Shown here in pieces: positions 10,541 to 22,569 of a DNA stretch of 64,000 nt (the stretch's first letter is position 1; each line of letters begins with the position of its first letter). The notes under the pieces are model-generated. The model did not search any database, had not been told where the DNA came from, and saw only the letters and a program-made list of their open reading frames with translations. The position numbers and the translations under genes were made by a program. Source of the DNA: Ditylenchus dipsaci (taxonomy: Eukaryota; Nematoda; Chromadorea; Rhabditida; Anguinidae); NCBI GenBank assembly GCA_004194705.1, contig SADC01000471.1, forward strand, positions 1 to 64,000, written 5' to 3'.

Positions 10541-10955
10541 AAGTTAGTGTCCAATAACGGACAGGAAATTTCATTTTTTAACGTGGGAAGGGTTGTAATT
10601 TTTTTTTTCGTTCAAAATTTTTCTTTCTTTTGTTCACATTTTAAGCTAAGATTCAGGGCTACCCGAAAAAAAAATTCCCAGCCACAAATATCTGAAAAAG
10701 CTTTGATAAAAATGCGTTTCCGCTCACTCTCCCTTTCAAAAAAAAAGTCATAAGAGGGAATGGCAGAGTTAGAGAAAACGCATTTTTATCAGAGTTTTTC
10801 AAAGATATGTGGCTGGAAAATTTTTTATTAGGTAGCCCTGAATCTTAGCTACAAAATGTGACCAGAAGAAAAATTTTTATGAACAAGAAAAGTTTACAGC
10901 CTTTCCCGCGTTAAAAAACATGGAATTTCCTCTCAGTCAATGAACACTAGGCTTA
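10541..10955. repeat. 415-bp palindromic element
   Basis: Arms of about 195 bases pair around 10745. Examples are TTTTTTAACGTGGGAAGG with CCTTTCCCGCGTTAAAAAA, and ATAAAAATGCGTTT with AAACGCATTTTTAT. It is non-coding. Confidence 0.75.
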
Positions 10956-11060
10956 AGAGCTAATGAGCGACTTGTCGTTCACAAAAAGTGTCATAAAAAT
11001 TGTTTAACGGTACCATGGGATCGAGATTTTTCGCGGGACACCCTGTACATCATTTGTATA

Positions 11061-12391
11061 ATGAACGTGAATCAGTTTAGATCGCCCCCAGAAATTATAA
11101 GTGTGTCCGAAGACAACGACCGAATTGAATGGGAAAAGCTCAGAGTCAATTCCAACTTAAAAATGGTAATCGCCAGATCCACTATTGGCTTAAAATTGGA
11201 TAGGGAATTCTATTATAACTATCGGTCAATGGTCAGTGTGAAGTTTCAACAGCTTGGAGTCTATCACCACTTTCTTGGCGGATCAAATGCGCCAACGCCA
11301 GAAGAACAATTGCAATTGGTGACAGAGATCCTTGAGAAAGTCGAATTTAAGAAGAAAAAAGATTTGTTCGGTATCGCTGTCCAAACAGGTGAAATTTAGA
11401 AACAACAGTTTTAGTAACGGGTAATTCAAAAGTCCGGAACGCAGTTTTCTGCTAGACTTTTACAGTAAGAAAGTATATATGGAAAAGTTTTGAAAATCAA
11501 ATTGGTAGCTCTGTTCCTCTTTTTTCAAATAAAATAATAATTTTCCTGGATAGTTTTTTTAAAATAATCATTTGGCTCTAAACACTTGTAATGTGATTTT
11601 GAAAGTTTACGAGCATTTTCAGTACATTAATGATCAAAAGTTTGAACAAGTATTGATCATTATCTCATTATCTTAATCTCGTGCTATATCGAAGTACAAG
11701 ATTTACAAAACCCGTTTCACAGAATGGCTTTTCAAATCTGAATGTTTAGATATTTTCTTTACAAAAACCAAATTTTGTGAAAAACGACAGGAATCCAACT
11801 TTTTTTCAACTTTTTGGATTTTGTTGGTTTTTTCAAGGAATTTGCTCTTTCTTCAGTCTCTTTCTACCCCAATACAGCCCTTCCACCTTAATACAGTCCG
11901 AAACCCCTCAAAAATGGTCAAATAGATTACTTTCAGGTGATCTCGAAAGTCAAGCCAATTTTAGGCATTTTAAGTTTCGAATAATTTTCTGATGCGTCGA
12001 TACATTACAAGTCGACTGTATTTCATGTTTAGAGCACAATGCCAACGCCGATCCGCTTTGTTTTACAGCACAGCTGGCAAGGTTTGTAAGTCTTGTGCTC
12101 CAGAATGACTTCATGCGGCCAATTATTTATTGCAACAATAACTCATGGAAAAAACTCATCGATTCAAGTGTGGCGGATGAACTGTTCAGCAAGTTGCCAC
12201 TTTGGATTGCACGTTACACCGATGACCCTTGTCCTGAGTATCCAGACACTTGGAAATCGAGAGGGATTCAATGGTGGATGTGGCAGTACACTGAACTTGG
12301 AGTGGTGGATGGCATCATCAATCACGTTTATTTTAATAGACGAAACGAATTATATTCTATTCAAGACGATTTGTTTCGCAGTTCTGTATGA
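11061..12391 (+). CDS. GH25 lysozyme-like protein, catalytic acids replaced
   Basis: Two exons: 11061-11388 and 12033-12391, joined in phase 1 across a 644-base intron (GTGAAA..TTTAG). The product is about 229 residues and spans one GH25 (Chalaropsis-type muramidase) domain. Recognisable blocks in order: ISVS at strand 1 (normally IDVS), IARSTIGLKLDREF, YHHFLGG, a strand ending VQTEHN (normally a D-x-E pair), PIIYCNNNSW, LPLWIARYTDD, and WMWQYTELGVVDGI near the end. Family enzymes cleave peptidoglycan using aspartates in the first and fourth blocks and a glutamate. Here the first Asp is Ser, the DxE Asp is Gln, and the late D-x-N position is Tyr; the Glu remains. I infer loss of muramidase activity or altered function. 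No signal peptide is visible at this ATG, so a leader exon may lie upstream. The splice join and open frames argue for a working gene rather than debris. Confidence 0.75.
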
Positions 12392-12696
12392 TTTTGAAGA
12401 GAGCACAGATTGTCAAATTGGAAATGGGAGTTTTCGTGCAGAACCCATAACTAAAATATTTAAGAATTGGGCAATGAATGACTGAAAATTCTGAACTTTT
12501 TTTAAATTTTTGTTTTATACCAAATTTTGCGTGCTATTACAGCAAATTTGGGCTAAAGTCAAAGTTGAGATTCAGCGTTACAAACTGGTAAGTGAAATCG
12601 AAGATAATACATTTAACTTCGAGTTTAAACACAAAAATTAAATTTCCCTTTTTTGCAGCTTTTAGTTTTAATGGTAAATTTTTTTTAATTTACGCT

Positions 12697-13128
12697 TATT
12701 CGAAGATTAAATCCAACAACTTTGTAAAGCAAGCTTTGAGCTATCCGATGCAACTTATAAAGAGACTAAGGTATGACAAATTTGAAATTCCCTGTGGGCC
12801 GAAGTTTTTCCTGATTTTGTGCTTGAAAAAGTTACCCACTTTTATAACTGCATTATTGCTAGTCTTAACATTTTCACAACTAAAGTTTTTAGCTTGAAAG
12901 AAGCTGAAACTTGAAGCTTTTTTAAGCCAATTTTGAGTCATGAAAATTAAAACATGAGCAATGATGCCGTTATAAAACTGATGTGTTTTTCCGAGCACAA
13001 AATCAGAAAAACTTCGGCTCGTAGGGAATTTCAAATTTCGTTATGCCCCAGTCTCTTTTTAAGTTGCATCGGATAGCCTGAAGCTTGCTCCACAAAGTTG
13101 TTGGATTTAATTTTCAAATAATCGAAAA
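12697..13128. repeat. 430-bp foldback element
   Basis: Arms of about 185 bases pair around 12905. Examples are AAATCCAACAACTTTGT at 12711 with its complement at 13093, GCTATCCGATGCAACTTA with TAAGTTGCATCGGATAGC, and GGCCGAAGTTTTTC with GAAAAACTTCGGCTC. It is non-coding and lies just 3' of the GH25-like gene. Confidence 0.75.
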
Positions 13129-13148
13129 CTAATACAAATTTCACAATT

Positions 13149-14280
13149 ACAGTCAAACCTCGATAAGCCGGCACTCCCAAAAGTCGTTTCAGCCTTGGAT
13201 CCGACACTTTTGGATCCGATAAGGTGATGCGAAGATAGTACTACTAAGTAAATGGTACTCAGGTTGTTGTACCTAGGTAGTGGTGCTAAGTAAAGTATCT
13301 TGTAGTGGTAGTGGTGACAGTGACGGTGGATAGACCAGACCACGAGATCAGACGTGAGCTGGATCACTAGCTAAGTAACATAACCTAGGTACCAGCACCT
13401 AGATAGTTATACCTGCTACTACAACTTGGGCAATATTGAGTCTTTTTTACATTAGAAAACCATAGATTTTTTCATTTTTTTCTATTTTTGGCCAGTGCTC
13501 AAAAAAAATTCATCAATTTCTCTGTCAAAATATTTCATCTGCATGCCGTTTGATCTTGAAACCACAAAAAATTTAATTACGAGTTAACTTAAGCTAAAGT
13601 CAAAAATTTTGGATTTTAGAGGTGGATACTCGTTTAGGTCAGATAGCAGGTCGTTTTTCTGAGTTTGTCTGTTTTGAATTGTCCCCCGCAATTCAATTTT
13701 TTTCTCTGATTAATGAACTTCTGAACGGATTTTTCAAATTGGTTTCTAACAAAACAAGGTCTGGAATTTTCTTTTTAGGTACGGTTTTGTTGGGAGAAGA
13801 CAAAATAAGCACAAATTTTGACGTTTTGTAGAAATAAATTTGAAAAAATATATTTGTTGCGAAATAAATAAAGTTTGCTGCAAAAAAGCTGCTTCCACAC
13901 AGCGGCTGTAACACTGTAACAAAAAAGAAATAGCCACAGTGTTCGACCATTATTTGCTTGGTGTGTCTGTTGGCTGGTGTACTTCACTATTTGCTATTCC
14001 AATATTTATTGAATTTTGGCACTAAATATTGTTTAATTGTTTTAGCTATTTTTTGTTTCAAAAAACTACTATTTGTAATTAAATAAAGGCGAAGACGGAA
14101 TTTACTCTAAATATGTGCCTCGGTTTGAATCTGGTCGAAAATCACCCACTTTCAAAACTCGAAAATAACGAAATAGGAAGCTTAATAAACTCGTTCTTTT
14201 TCATCGCGTTTTCCGTGTGATTCTGCACCGAAGCCTCACTTGGTTCACTCGTGCCTGCCAGTATCAAACAAAGTTGGAAT
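13149..14280. other. Intergenic: half MITEs and hairpin relic
   Basis: No gene. It begins with one end of a Tigger-type MITE (ACAGTCAAACCTCGATAAGC at 13151) without a partner. A run of AGGTACTCAGG/CTAAGTA-type palindromes follows at 13220-13430, then the left half of the hairpin family complete at 51851 (GAACTTCTGAACGGATTTTT near 13717 and CTAACAAAACAAGG), and AT-rich sequence. Confidence 0.45.
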
Positions 14281-14284
14281 AAAC

Positions 14285-14570
14285 ATCTTTGTTTTCATAA
14301 AAAAAATATATATGATCAAGCAATGATACATTGCGTTTTGATTTCAAGTTCTCTACTTTTTCAAGAAACATCACATAATGAAACTATGTGTTTTCCTCTC
14401 TTTTTTAATGATTTTAATAACTTAAAATACAGTTATGGATAAAAGTGAAGTAAGGGCATGATTTTTCGAATATCAATTAATTAAGTAATTTATTTTAATG
14501 ATGTATCATCATGAAGTGTCTACTATCCAGAACATGATAATATATTACAATTTTTTCATATTTTTATTTG
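14285..14570. repeat. Dispersed repeat A, copy 1
   Basis: About 210-290 bases closely shared with 20640-20880 and 24260-24580, same orientation. Markers: CACATAATGAAACTATGTGT, GTTATGGATAAAAGTGAA, GATGTATCATCATGAAGTGT, CCAGAACATGATAATATATT. There are no inverted ends and no ORF. Confidence 0.75.
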
Positions 14571-15647
14571 ACAAAATTGTTTGCTTAGTAAAGTTTGAAA
14601 GGCCCTGGCTTTTAACCACTAAGTGCCCAGCACCCTTCACATGGACATTATCTAACAGTTTATCACGACTTGAAACAACATCACCCAAACGCACAACCAT
14701 ACTTGCACAGCACCGGGCGCCAATTGCCCAAGGTCGGCGTCGGCACCCTCAATTTTTTCACAGCTGCCTCCGGCGACCGACATTTTTCTGAAAAGGCGCA
14801 TACTTTCTCACCACACTTGTAAAAGCGCTGCTTTTTCCAAATTTTAAAAATACTTTAAAATTTTCTTTCTTAATAATGGAGTGTCATTCCGATTAATAAA
14901 TCCACTTTAAAAAAAACATAATTCACGGGAAAATAGCGAAAGAATTAGACGTGAAATTCCAAAAATGAAAAAATTTAGGATCTTGAAAATAAGACAAATC
15001 TTTTAAAAAAACAGAGATTGACACCCTGGAATTGTATGACACAAGCGTCCGAAAAGTAAATTTCATATTGTAAAATAAATAGTTTGACTAATTATACGCC
15101 ACCCCAAGTATAACCGAGATAGCGTATAACCAAGGTGGCGAATAACTGAGGTCGCAAATTCATTTGAACAGTAAAGTGGTGTTTTATTGGATTACAGTCA
15201 AGGCTCTCCCTTAAGACACTCAGGAGACCGCCAACTTACCGTGTACGAAAGAGCAAAGACCTAAGTAAGATCTTTTGCGAAAATTTTTGTTTTTTCGTTA
15301 AAAACTACCAACAAATCAGAATTCTTGCGATATTTACAACCAGATTGTGAAAACAAAACTGAAAAAGTAGAGGTAAAAAAGGGTCAGAGACAAGGTGAGG
15401 ACCAATTTCTATCCCAAATTGGAGCATTGTCTGCATAAATAAAATAATTATAAAATTTCGAATTTTTCGAAATCCAATTTTTAAAATTATTTGTTGATTT
15501 TTTTATTTGTATTTAAATTCTTCATACTCAAAACTAAATATTTCTAGCCTACTTAAGAAAAAAATTTAATAAAAAACAGGTGCTTAATTGTGGCTGATGT
15601 GGTGGATTTAAAATGTACACATATAGAGCAAACCTGTTGTCAAAAAC
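14571..15647. other. No gene; AT-rich with MITE pieces
   Basis: Contains a short palindromic MITE remnant with GCGTATAACCAAGGTGGCG near 15120. Around 15190-15390 there are pieces matching the interior of the 56557 Tigger-type element (for example TCTTGCGATATTTACAACCAGA). No coding sequence can be supported. Confidence 0.4.
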
Positions 15648-15960
15648 AGAGGCATGCTCGCCGCCGATGGGATATTTCAAAGGCGGGTACCAGGTCAATT
15701 CGAAAAAGAATTATTTTCAAAAACATTTTTGTTGAGTATTTGACGGGGAATAAGTAATCAAAAAAGTTGTCAGTGTTTAATTGCATCAGTGGCCTAGAGG
15801 TGAAGCGGTGGCGGACTGCAAAAGTCGGTCGTCGCTTCGATTCCCGCTGAAGGTACAATTTTCCTCGACTTTTCAAAAATTTCGTCAAATTATTTCTCGT
15901 TTGAATTTCGCTGGTACCCGCCTTTCAAAATATCCATCGGCGACGAGCATGCCCCTTTAA
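15648..15960. mobile_element. TIR element with tRNA-like core (copy 2)
   Basis: Left GGCATGCTCGCCGCCGATGG, then GGCGGGTACCAGGTCAATTC. The right end is the complement, finishing GACGAGCATGCCCCTTTAA. The TIR is about 60 bases. The centre (15787-15855) reads like a tRNA gene: AGTGGCCTAGAGGTGAAGC as A box and D arm, GACTGCAAAAGTC as an anticodon hairpin with GCA, and GCTTCGATTCCCGCTGA as B box and T arm, then AATTTTCC. It shares ends and core with 3066-3340. Confidence 0.75.
15787..15855 (+). ncRNA. tRNA-like segment in TIR element
   Basis: A- and B-box-like sequences with a tRNA-Cys-like anticodon hairpin (TGCA in the loop). The T stem and acceptor stem do not pair fully, so it is a tRNA-derived promoter module rather than a working tRNA gene. 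Confidence 0.45.
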
Positions 15961-16779
15961 TAAAAATAGTTGCTAAAATGGGCGCTTTCCCACAACGATT
16001 ATTATATTTTAATGCAACAGAAGAATAGCTGTAGTGTCTGACTATTTATTGCTCAGTGTGTCTGCTAGTTGGTTACTTGACTATATATTCTCTAAATTAT
16101 TTTAGGACTCAGCACTGTTTTATTGTTAAATTCAATGCTTATTTTTCAAAAACTACTTTTTTGTGATTGATTTATATTTTAATTTACTTTTTACTTTTTT
16201 CTTTTATTTCTCTAGCCTTTTTTGAAGTAACAAAACCATTAAGATGCTAGATTAAGATGGCGAAATATTTTGAAATATAAAGTGTCTGATCATCACGTGC
16301 TGTTTTGTGTTAACTGTAGATTCTTGCAAAAAATTCCGTATTTTCTCTATTAAAATGATCCCCATGAGGATTAATTTTCAACCCTGAAAATCGAAAAAAA
16401 TTTAAATCGATTTTGAGATTTTTAGGTACTCAACTGAAATCTGAAAAGTGGAATCAGGAAAAAATTAAAAAAAAAGACGCGATCAAAAACGAAAAATTAA
16501 AAAACACAAAATTAAAAAAACGAAAAAACAGATTTGTGGAATGCTTGCAAAAAGCTGAAATATAAGGTAGTATGGTGAGGGATTATTAAAGAGTGCAACA
16601 TTAATCATTTTGCTTACTTGTTGTTAGAAAAACTACGATTTTTGCTGAACTTAAAAAATTAGGGTTCAACAGACTCGTATAGTCAGACTCGTCTAAACCA
16701 GTACTATTAATTTATAATGTTACAATTACTCAGCTAAGTCTCAATCATGACTAGTTTTTTATATCGATATTGAATAATT
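15961..16779. other. No gene; AT-rich
   Basis: Very AT-rich, with A-runs and T-runs. I see no conserved exon or complete repeat. A short stretch at 16330-16430 resembles the interior of the ACCGTATATTC MITE at 18314. Confidence 0.35.
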
Positions 16780-17725
16780 GGCGCTACCGGAGTATACCCC
16801 CCCCCCAAATGAAATTTTTTTAAAAGTATTTCTAAACACCTATATCGACCTAAAATTGCCTCAGCATCTCAAAAAAGACATTATTTTTGTGTCTAGTCAA
16901 TAAAAAATTGAGTTTGGGACCACCCGAAAATACCTGTTTTGAAGTTTTAAAGAATTTAGGGCTATTCTTGGGTGGAAAGGACCAAAAATGGGCCAAGAAA
17001 TAGTTTTGTTGACTCGGGCTATATCATGGTTTTTTAGTCAAAATTTGAAAATTTTTGATTGGTGCCTTTTGAATTTTAAACGGATTGAGGGCTGTATTGG
17101 GAGGGGAAGGAATAAAAGGGGCGACTTTATGGCAGAACATAAATATTCAAAAATTTTGTATTCTTCGCCTGCCTCACCATGTATTTCAACGGGCCGTGCA
17201 AAAGAGACTCTATATGCATTTTTGATCAAGAGTACTTCTCGGAATTATGTCTAGGTAAGTGAGCGCGCGCGATCTCTAACTCTCAAGCCCCTGCGCCCCT
17301 TCGAGGCGCAGGGGGCTTGGTTGCTTGGGCGTTGAGATGCGCACACCCACATAACTTAGACACAAATCACTCGAAAGTGAATCTGATGCATAAAAAATGT
17401 ATGCATACCATAGTTTATTTATGCGGTAGGCCAGTATTCAAAACTATGTTCAACATCTTCTGTTAGTGGGCCCGTGTGATTAGTGGCCCACTTTTATTCC
17501 TTCCCTCCCTATACAGCCCTTAATCCCTTCTAAGTTCAAAAGGCGCCAATTTTAAATTTTTCAAATTTTGATTAAAAAATCATGATATCCCCCCCCCCCC
17601 TGTGGATCGAATTTTTTTTCTCAGAACCAAAAAAACAGCGGCTTTCTCATGAATCGGGGTCGAGAACACGAATATGCTGTTATCTCCTCGATCTAATCAC
17701 TCCTTCTGGGGGGGGGGGGGCTGGG
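16780..17725. mobile_element. Poly-C-ended foldback element (copy A)
   Basis: The left end, GCGCTACCGGAGTATACCCC, runs into a C tract, then CACCTATATCGACCTAAAAT. The centre (17250-17345) is a strong hairpin, AAGCCCCTGCGCC with GGCGCAGGGGGCTT. Both arms carry CTTAGACACAAATCACTCGA-type sequence, TATGCGGTAGGCC and AAAAGGCGCCAATTT. The right side ends in C and G runs near 17590 and 17708. Related copies lie at 21040-21440, 23565-24236 and about 30080-30500. It is non-coding. Confidence 0.55.
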
Positions 17726-18313
17726 ATTCTATACTCAAGCCTAATTTTCAACCATAACTACGTTTTGGATGACCATGATCCACGCCATGTTATTTAAAAA
17801 AATAGCTTTTGATTTATTTTCATAATATTTTAGCTAAAAATATTTGTTTAAAAGGCACTTATGTCATCACAATATTGAGCATTTTTCAAACAACTAACTT
17901 TGTACGAATTTGAAAGAATGTTAGAAGAACATGATATTATTTTAAATTTTTTTGCATTTTTGACGAAATTGCTTGGAATGAAAAATTACAGCCCTTTGTC
18001 AAATATACTTGAATTTTTTTATATCTTAAACAGCTGTAACTGAATACAATTATTACATTTCGATTAGTTCATACTTTATTGCCATGGTACAAGCTCAATT
18101 AAAAACGAAATACAAAGTTTTGAGGTACGAAATATTAATGGAAGATACGTATATTCTCTTATAATCCCCCATTCTCTTACGATCTTTCCCCCTTATTTTT
18201 TTGACTAAAATTTCAGAGTTAAGGCCATTTTGATTGACAATTTCCGGATTTTTCGAAGGTTGAAAAACAATCCCCAATGAGGATTAATAAAGAACACATG
18301 GTACTTGTACTGA
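17726..18313. other. No gene; AT-rich
   Basis: Low-complexity AT-rich sequence without a supported gene. CCCCAATGAGGATTAATAAA near 18270 echoes 16360 and may be MITE remains. Confidence 0.35.
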
Positions 18314-18559
18314 TACCGTATATTCTCGATTAGAAGGCCCCTGTAATAGAAGGCCCCCTTGAGGACCTATATATCAGCCTAGAAAAGAAATTCGCAAATC
18401 TGTTTTTCGCGTTTTCTTAGTTAACACGAGCTTACCTGATTCCACTTTTAAAAATTTGGTTGAGCACGCAAAAATCTCAAAATCGACCCAAATTTTTTCC
18501 GACTTTTTTTAAGGTTGAAAAATAGAAGGCCCGGGCCTTCTAATAGAGAATATACGGTA
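18314..18559. mobile_element. MITE with ACCGTATATTCTC ends
   Basis: Left TACCGTATATTCTCGATTAG and right complement CTAATAGAGAATATACGGTA, each flanked by AT. GAAGGCCC pairs with GGGCCTTC just inside. ACCGT ends with AT targets recall ISL2EU/IS4EU-type MITEs; the superfamily is an inference. A related copy is at 48413, and single ends lie near 18739. Confidence 0.7.
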
Positions 18560-20020
18560 TCTATCAAACACTTATAATAAAAATTTGAATTATTTTTTTC
18601 ATTATTTTTATCGTATACAATTTGAGGTTATTTATATACTGAGCAAATTATGAACTTCTTCATTCTATTTTGAAAATTTCACTTTTATAGTTCTTACTTC
18701 AATAAGCTGAAGTTTTTTTGCGCTACTCGTTTTAGCATACCGTATATACTCTATTAAAGCCAATGGGCTCTCTTTTTCGACGGTTATGACCTTTCGACAG
18801 TCGCCTGTGCCAGCACTGAAATCTCTTCGGGATGCCTTGATAGTTATGATTAATGGCAGTTACGAATACGAAGAAATTTTAATGAGGGTAAAGTCTAAGC
18901 AGTCAATCAAAAGAGAGTATTATGCAAGGCAGATAGGGGCGTTTATTAACTGAGCTGAAACCGAGTAGCGTCAAATTTGTTTATCGAAAATAAAGTGTCA
19001 ATTTTATCTTAGTGTTGAGACTTGACAATGTGAAAAAATCAATTTCTTTAAAAAAACGACCGAAACCAAAAAGTTGTAAAAAGTTGTATTTTACAGAAAT
19101 TGGTTTCTATCAGAAGGCCATATCTCAACGTTTAAATTTTCTTGTTCTTTCCTAACAATTTCTGCACTAAAAAGTTGGGTTTTCAAGAAAAAAATTTAGG
19201 TACCTAAGTTGACTAACCGCCTTGGTCCCCCAAGGTAAAATATTGTGTATTAAGTATTCTTCATTCTTCCCCGTTTTGGTCACTGGAGGTAGGCAAAAAG
19301 AGTTTCTATATGCATTTTATGATCAAGAGTACATCTCGGAAATAATGTCTGAAGGAAGTATTACATATAGGTCAAATTACGACTTTACGACCCAAATTAC
19401 TCAAGCCCTCTGAAGGGTACTCAAACGACCTGATAGTATTTTTTCAAGATCTAAAAAAAAAAAACATGCAGGCAGATGATATCGAATCTATGACATTGAA
19501 AAAATGAAAACCAAGTGAAAATTAACCGCACCAGGGTCACAAGTTCGAAAATGTTGCTTTTCATTTTTTAACAAGATTGAAAAATTAAAATATATAGGAA
19601 ATAACTCATATTAATGTTTATCAACCTTGATTTCTTGAAAAAGCCCGACCATTTTTTTAATTTAATTTAAAATTTCAAAACTCAAATTGGCCCCTTTGAA
19701 TTTTTTTAAAGAAAAAAAGACATTACTCAAAATGAGGGACTTATTTATGGCAAAAAAAATAAAAAAAGTAAATGTTTGTATTCTTTGACTCTTACCATGT
19801 TTTTCAAATCGGGTCGTTGCAAAAATAGTCTATAAATGCATTTTTGTTCAAGATCTTGCTCGGATTATGTCTAAGGTAAGTGAGTGCGCGCATCTCTATC
19901 CAACTTACTATTTTTACTATCTTAGCGGGATGTTTTCTCCGGATTCCTAATAGCCCAGCGAAGGGTTCCTATAATCTATCGAAATATACATTCATACTTA
20001 AAAAGAGAGATGTTCATATA
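18560..20020. other. No gene; repeat fragments
   Basis: Contains one end of an ACCGTATAT MITE (18739), hairpin-family pieces (GGCCATATCTCAACG at 19113) and parts of the poly-C foldback family (19222-19420 and 19790-19900, including ATGTCTAAGGTAAGTGAG). No coding region is supported. Confidence 0.4.
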
Positions 20021-20202
20021 CAGTCAAGTCTCGATTTAACGAAACCCCGATTTAACGAAACTCTTGATTTAACGAACCTTTTTGGTGTGGCTATTTGGCC
20101 ACCGATTAAATAAAATAACTAAATAGCTCTCGATTTAACGAAACCTTCGATTTAACGAACATTTTTGGCGGTCCCAGGGGTTCGTTAACCGAGACTTGAC
20201 TG
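20021..20202. mobile_element. 182-bp Tigger-type MITE with TA duplication
   Basis: CAGTCAAGTCTCGATTTAAC at the left and the complement, ending CGAGACTTGACTG, at the right, with TA on both sides. The interior repeats CGATTTAACGAAAC. It interrupts older poly-C-foldback sequence. Confidence 0.85.
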
Positions 20203-20228
20203 TAAGTCAAATTACGACTATTTCTATA

Positions 20229-20310
20229 AGTTCGACACGTGTAGCGCAGCGGGTTATCTTCCCACTTTTTACGTTACAACAATTGGCGCAGTCAAAAGTT
20301 CGATCCCGCA
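20229..20310 (+). ncRNA. tRNA-like segment
   Basis: GTGTAGCGCAGCGGGTTATC resembles a D arm and A box. AAAAGTTCGATCCCGCA 65 bases later fits a B box and T arm. It lies next to sequence of the poly-C foldback family (GATGCGCACACCCACATA at 20377). Pairing of the outer stem is poor, so it is probably a tRNA-derived remnant. Confidence 0.35.
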
Positions 20311-20639
20311 CATCTCTAACCCATCAAGCCTCCTTAGACTTGCTTCCCTTGGACTCGACTAACGGCTTGGAGTTGAGATGCGCACACCCACATATCTTAG
20401 ACACAAATCACTCGAAAGTAAGTGTGGTTGCATAAAAACAATACGCATACGTACACAGAGTTTCTTTATGCAGTAGGCTCCAGCTTACAAAAACTATGTT
20501 AAAATCCCATATTTTTTTGTAATTTTTAAAGATATCCAGGTAGCCTTTCTAATTTATCTAGCTTGAGGGACCAAGGCAACTGTTCAACTTATGGTTACCA
20601 AAAAATTTTGAAACACTTACTTTTTAGTAGGAAAAACGT

Positions 20640-20880
20640 TGGGAAACAATATTTTTATCGATAAAAATGACATAATGAAACCATGTGTTTTCTTTCTTTT
20701 TTTTAATGATTTCAAATAACTTTAAATACAGTTATGGATAAAAGTGAAATGAGGGCATGATTGTTTTTTTCAAAATATTGATAAATTAAGTAATTTATTT
20801 AATGATGTATCATGATGAAGTATGTACAATCCAGAACATGATAATATATTAAAATTTTTTCATATTTTCAAAAATTTAAA
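20640..20880. repeat. Dispersed repeat A, copy 2
   Basis: Same sequence as 14285-14570 with few changes: ATAATGAAACCATGTGTTTT, TTATGGATAAAAGTGAAATG, CCAGAACATGATAATATATT. Same orientation. Confidence 0.75.
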
Positions 20881-21039
20881 ATGCATTTGAAGCAACTGAA
20901 AACACTTTTTCAGATCGCCATCTAATATTGGGCCAAAAAACTTGTTTTTAAGAAGCAAAAGTGTGCTTCTGCGCACCTTAAACTGTAATAGGCCTGACCC
21001 AGCTTGGTCCCCGGCTCGAGTTCAGGAATAAAAGGGCCA

Positions 21040-21440
21040 CTAATCACACAGGGACCACTACAAGAAAATGTTGAACATAGTTTTGAATACTGGAAGCCTA
21101 CCGCATAAATAAACTATGGTATTAAATAAACTCTGGTGAAAAACATGGTGAGGCAGGCGAAAAATACAAAATTTTGAATTTTGTTCTGCCATAAAAGTGG
21201 CCCCCTTTTATTCCCTTCCCCTCCCAATACAGCCCTTATTCCCTTTTAAATTCAAAAGGCGCCAATTTAAAATGTTCAAATTTTGACTAAAAAACCATGA
21301 TACCCACCCCCTCCCCTGTGGTTCAAAATTTTTTTTTTCTCAGAACCAAAAAACGCGCGTTTTTCGTATGAAATCGAGGTCGAGAACACACGAATATGAA
21401 GTTATCTTCTCCACCTGATGAGTCCCGTGGGGAGGGGGGG
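21040..21440. mobile_element. Poly-C-ended foldback element (partial copy B)
   Basis: Carries GGGCCACTAATCACAC, TGTTGAACATAGTTTTGAAT, CTACCGCATAAATAAACT, AAAAGGCGCCAATTT and a C-rich then G-rich end, all shared with 16780-17725 in mixed orientation. Confidence 0.5.
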
Positions 21441-22569
21441 GTGGATTTGTCACTGCAAACCGCTCCTTTAGGCCAAAAGTCGAATTTTGGTCGATTTTTT
21501 TTCTTGAAATTATAAAATGTCTTGAAATACAAGAACTTGCAACTGACACACTCAATTCTAAACTAAGTGAATTACTGTGAAACTCGCGAGTAGAAGCCCA
21601 AGCCTAAGCCAAGGATTACTTATTGTTATAGTAAATAATTTTCGATCCAGAAATTTACTCTTTTGTCCGTAACGAGCAAAAGCTACTTGCGATCTTTCAA
21701 CCTGTTTTATAGACGAGTCAAGTAGGTGACGACTTATTCGTAACGAAAAATGACTAACTTAACTGAATAAGACCTCAACTTTTTAAATTAACCAGTTAAT
21801 GATTTAACGCTTCTTTGTATTTTTTCAATATTTGTTATTATCTTCTGTGGTCAGCGGTCATGGCCGGCCGCGTCATGTTTTTCTTTAAATCTCAGTCTTA
21901 ACTCATTCAACCAATATCATTTAAAATGTTTATATTTTCATGTGAAAATATTATGTGAAACTTTTTTCAATAAAAAATGTATAAATATCATTACATTGAA
22001 AACAACTGGAGGACATGAAATGGTTTAAAAATTTATTTACATTCTTTAACAAATTTTTTTATTTTTTTTAATATATGTAGAAAAATTCTAATTTAAACAG
22101 CTGTCATTTCACTTTTTTGTCTTTTTAAAATAATGAAAAGTGATTTTGACTTATGCAAATTATAAACTTTATTAAAAAATTCAGAATTAAAAAAATTTAA
22201 ATTTAAAACAGAATTGAAATACACATCTTTGTTTTATAAAAATATCAGATGATGAAGCAATAATAGGTTGCGTTTTATAATGATAGCGCTTAAATATTTT
22301 GCATAAGAGAGCTACGAAATACTTTAAAAAAGTTGTAATGTAAGAATGTTGAGATATGAGCTTTTTAAAAGGTGAAAAATGACTAAAAATCAAAACTTTC
22401 TTTATTTTTTCTATTTTTTTTGATTATTATTTGTTGATTATTTTTTTGAAGACCATTTTTTGACAATCTTGACAATCACTTTTAGACCAGATATCTTTAG
22501 ACCAGTTTTGATAAGGGGACAAAGAGTACAGTAAAAGTGTAGTTAACATTAAAGCTGTGTGTCGAAACT
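21441..22569. other. No gene; AT-rich
   Basis: No supported gene. Pieces of dispersed repeat A occur at 22200-22300 (GCAATAATAGGTTGCGTTTT) and of the GATATGAGCTTTTT hairpin family at 22350. Confidence 0.35.
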
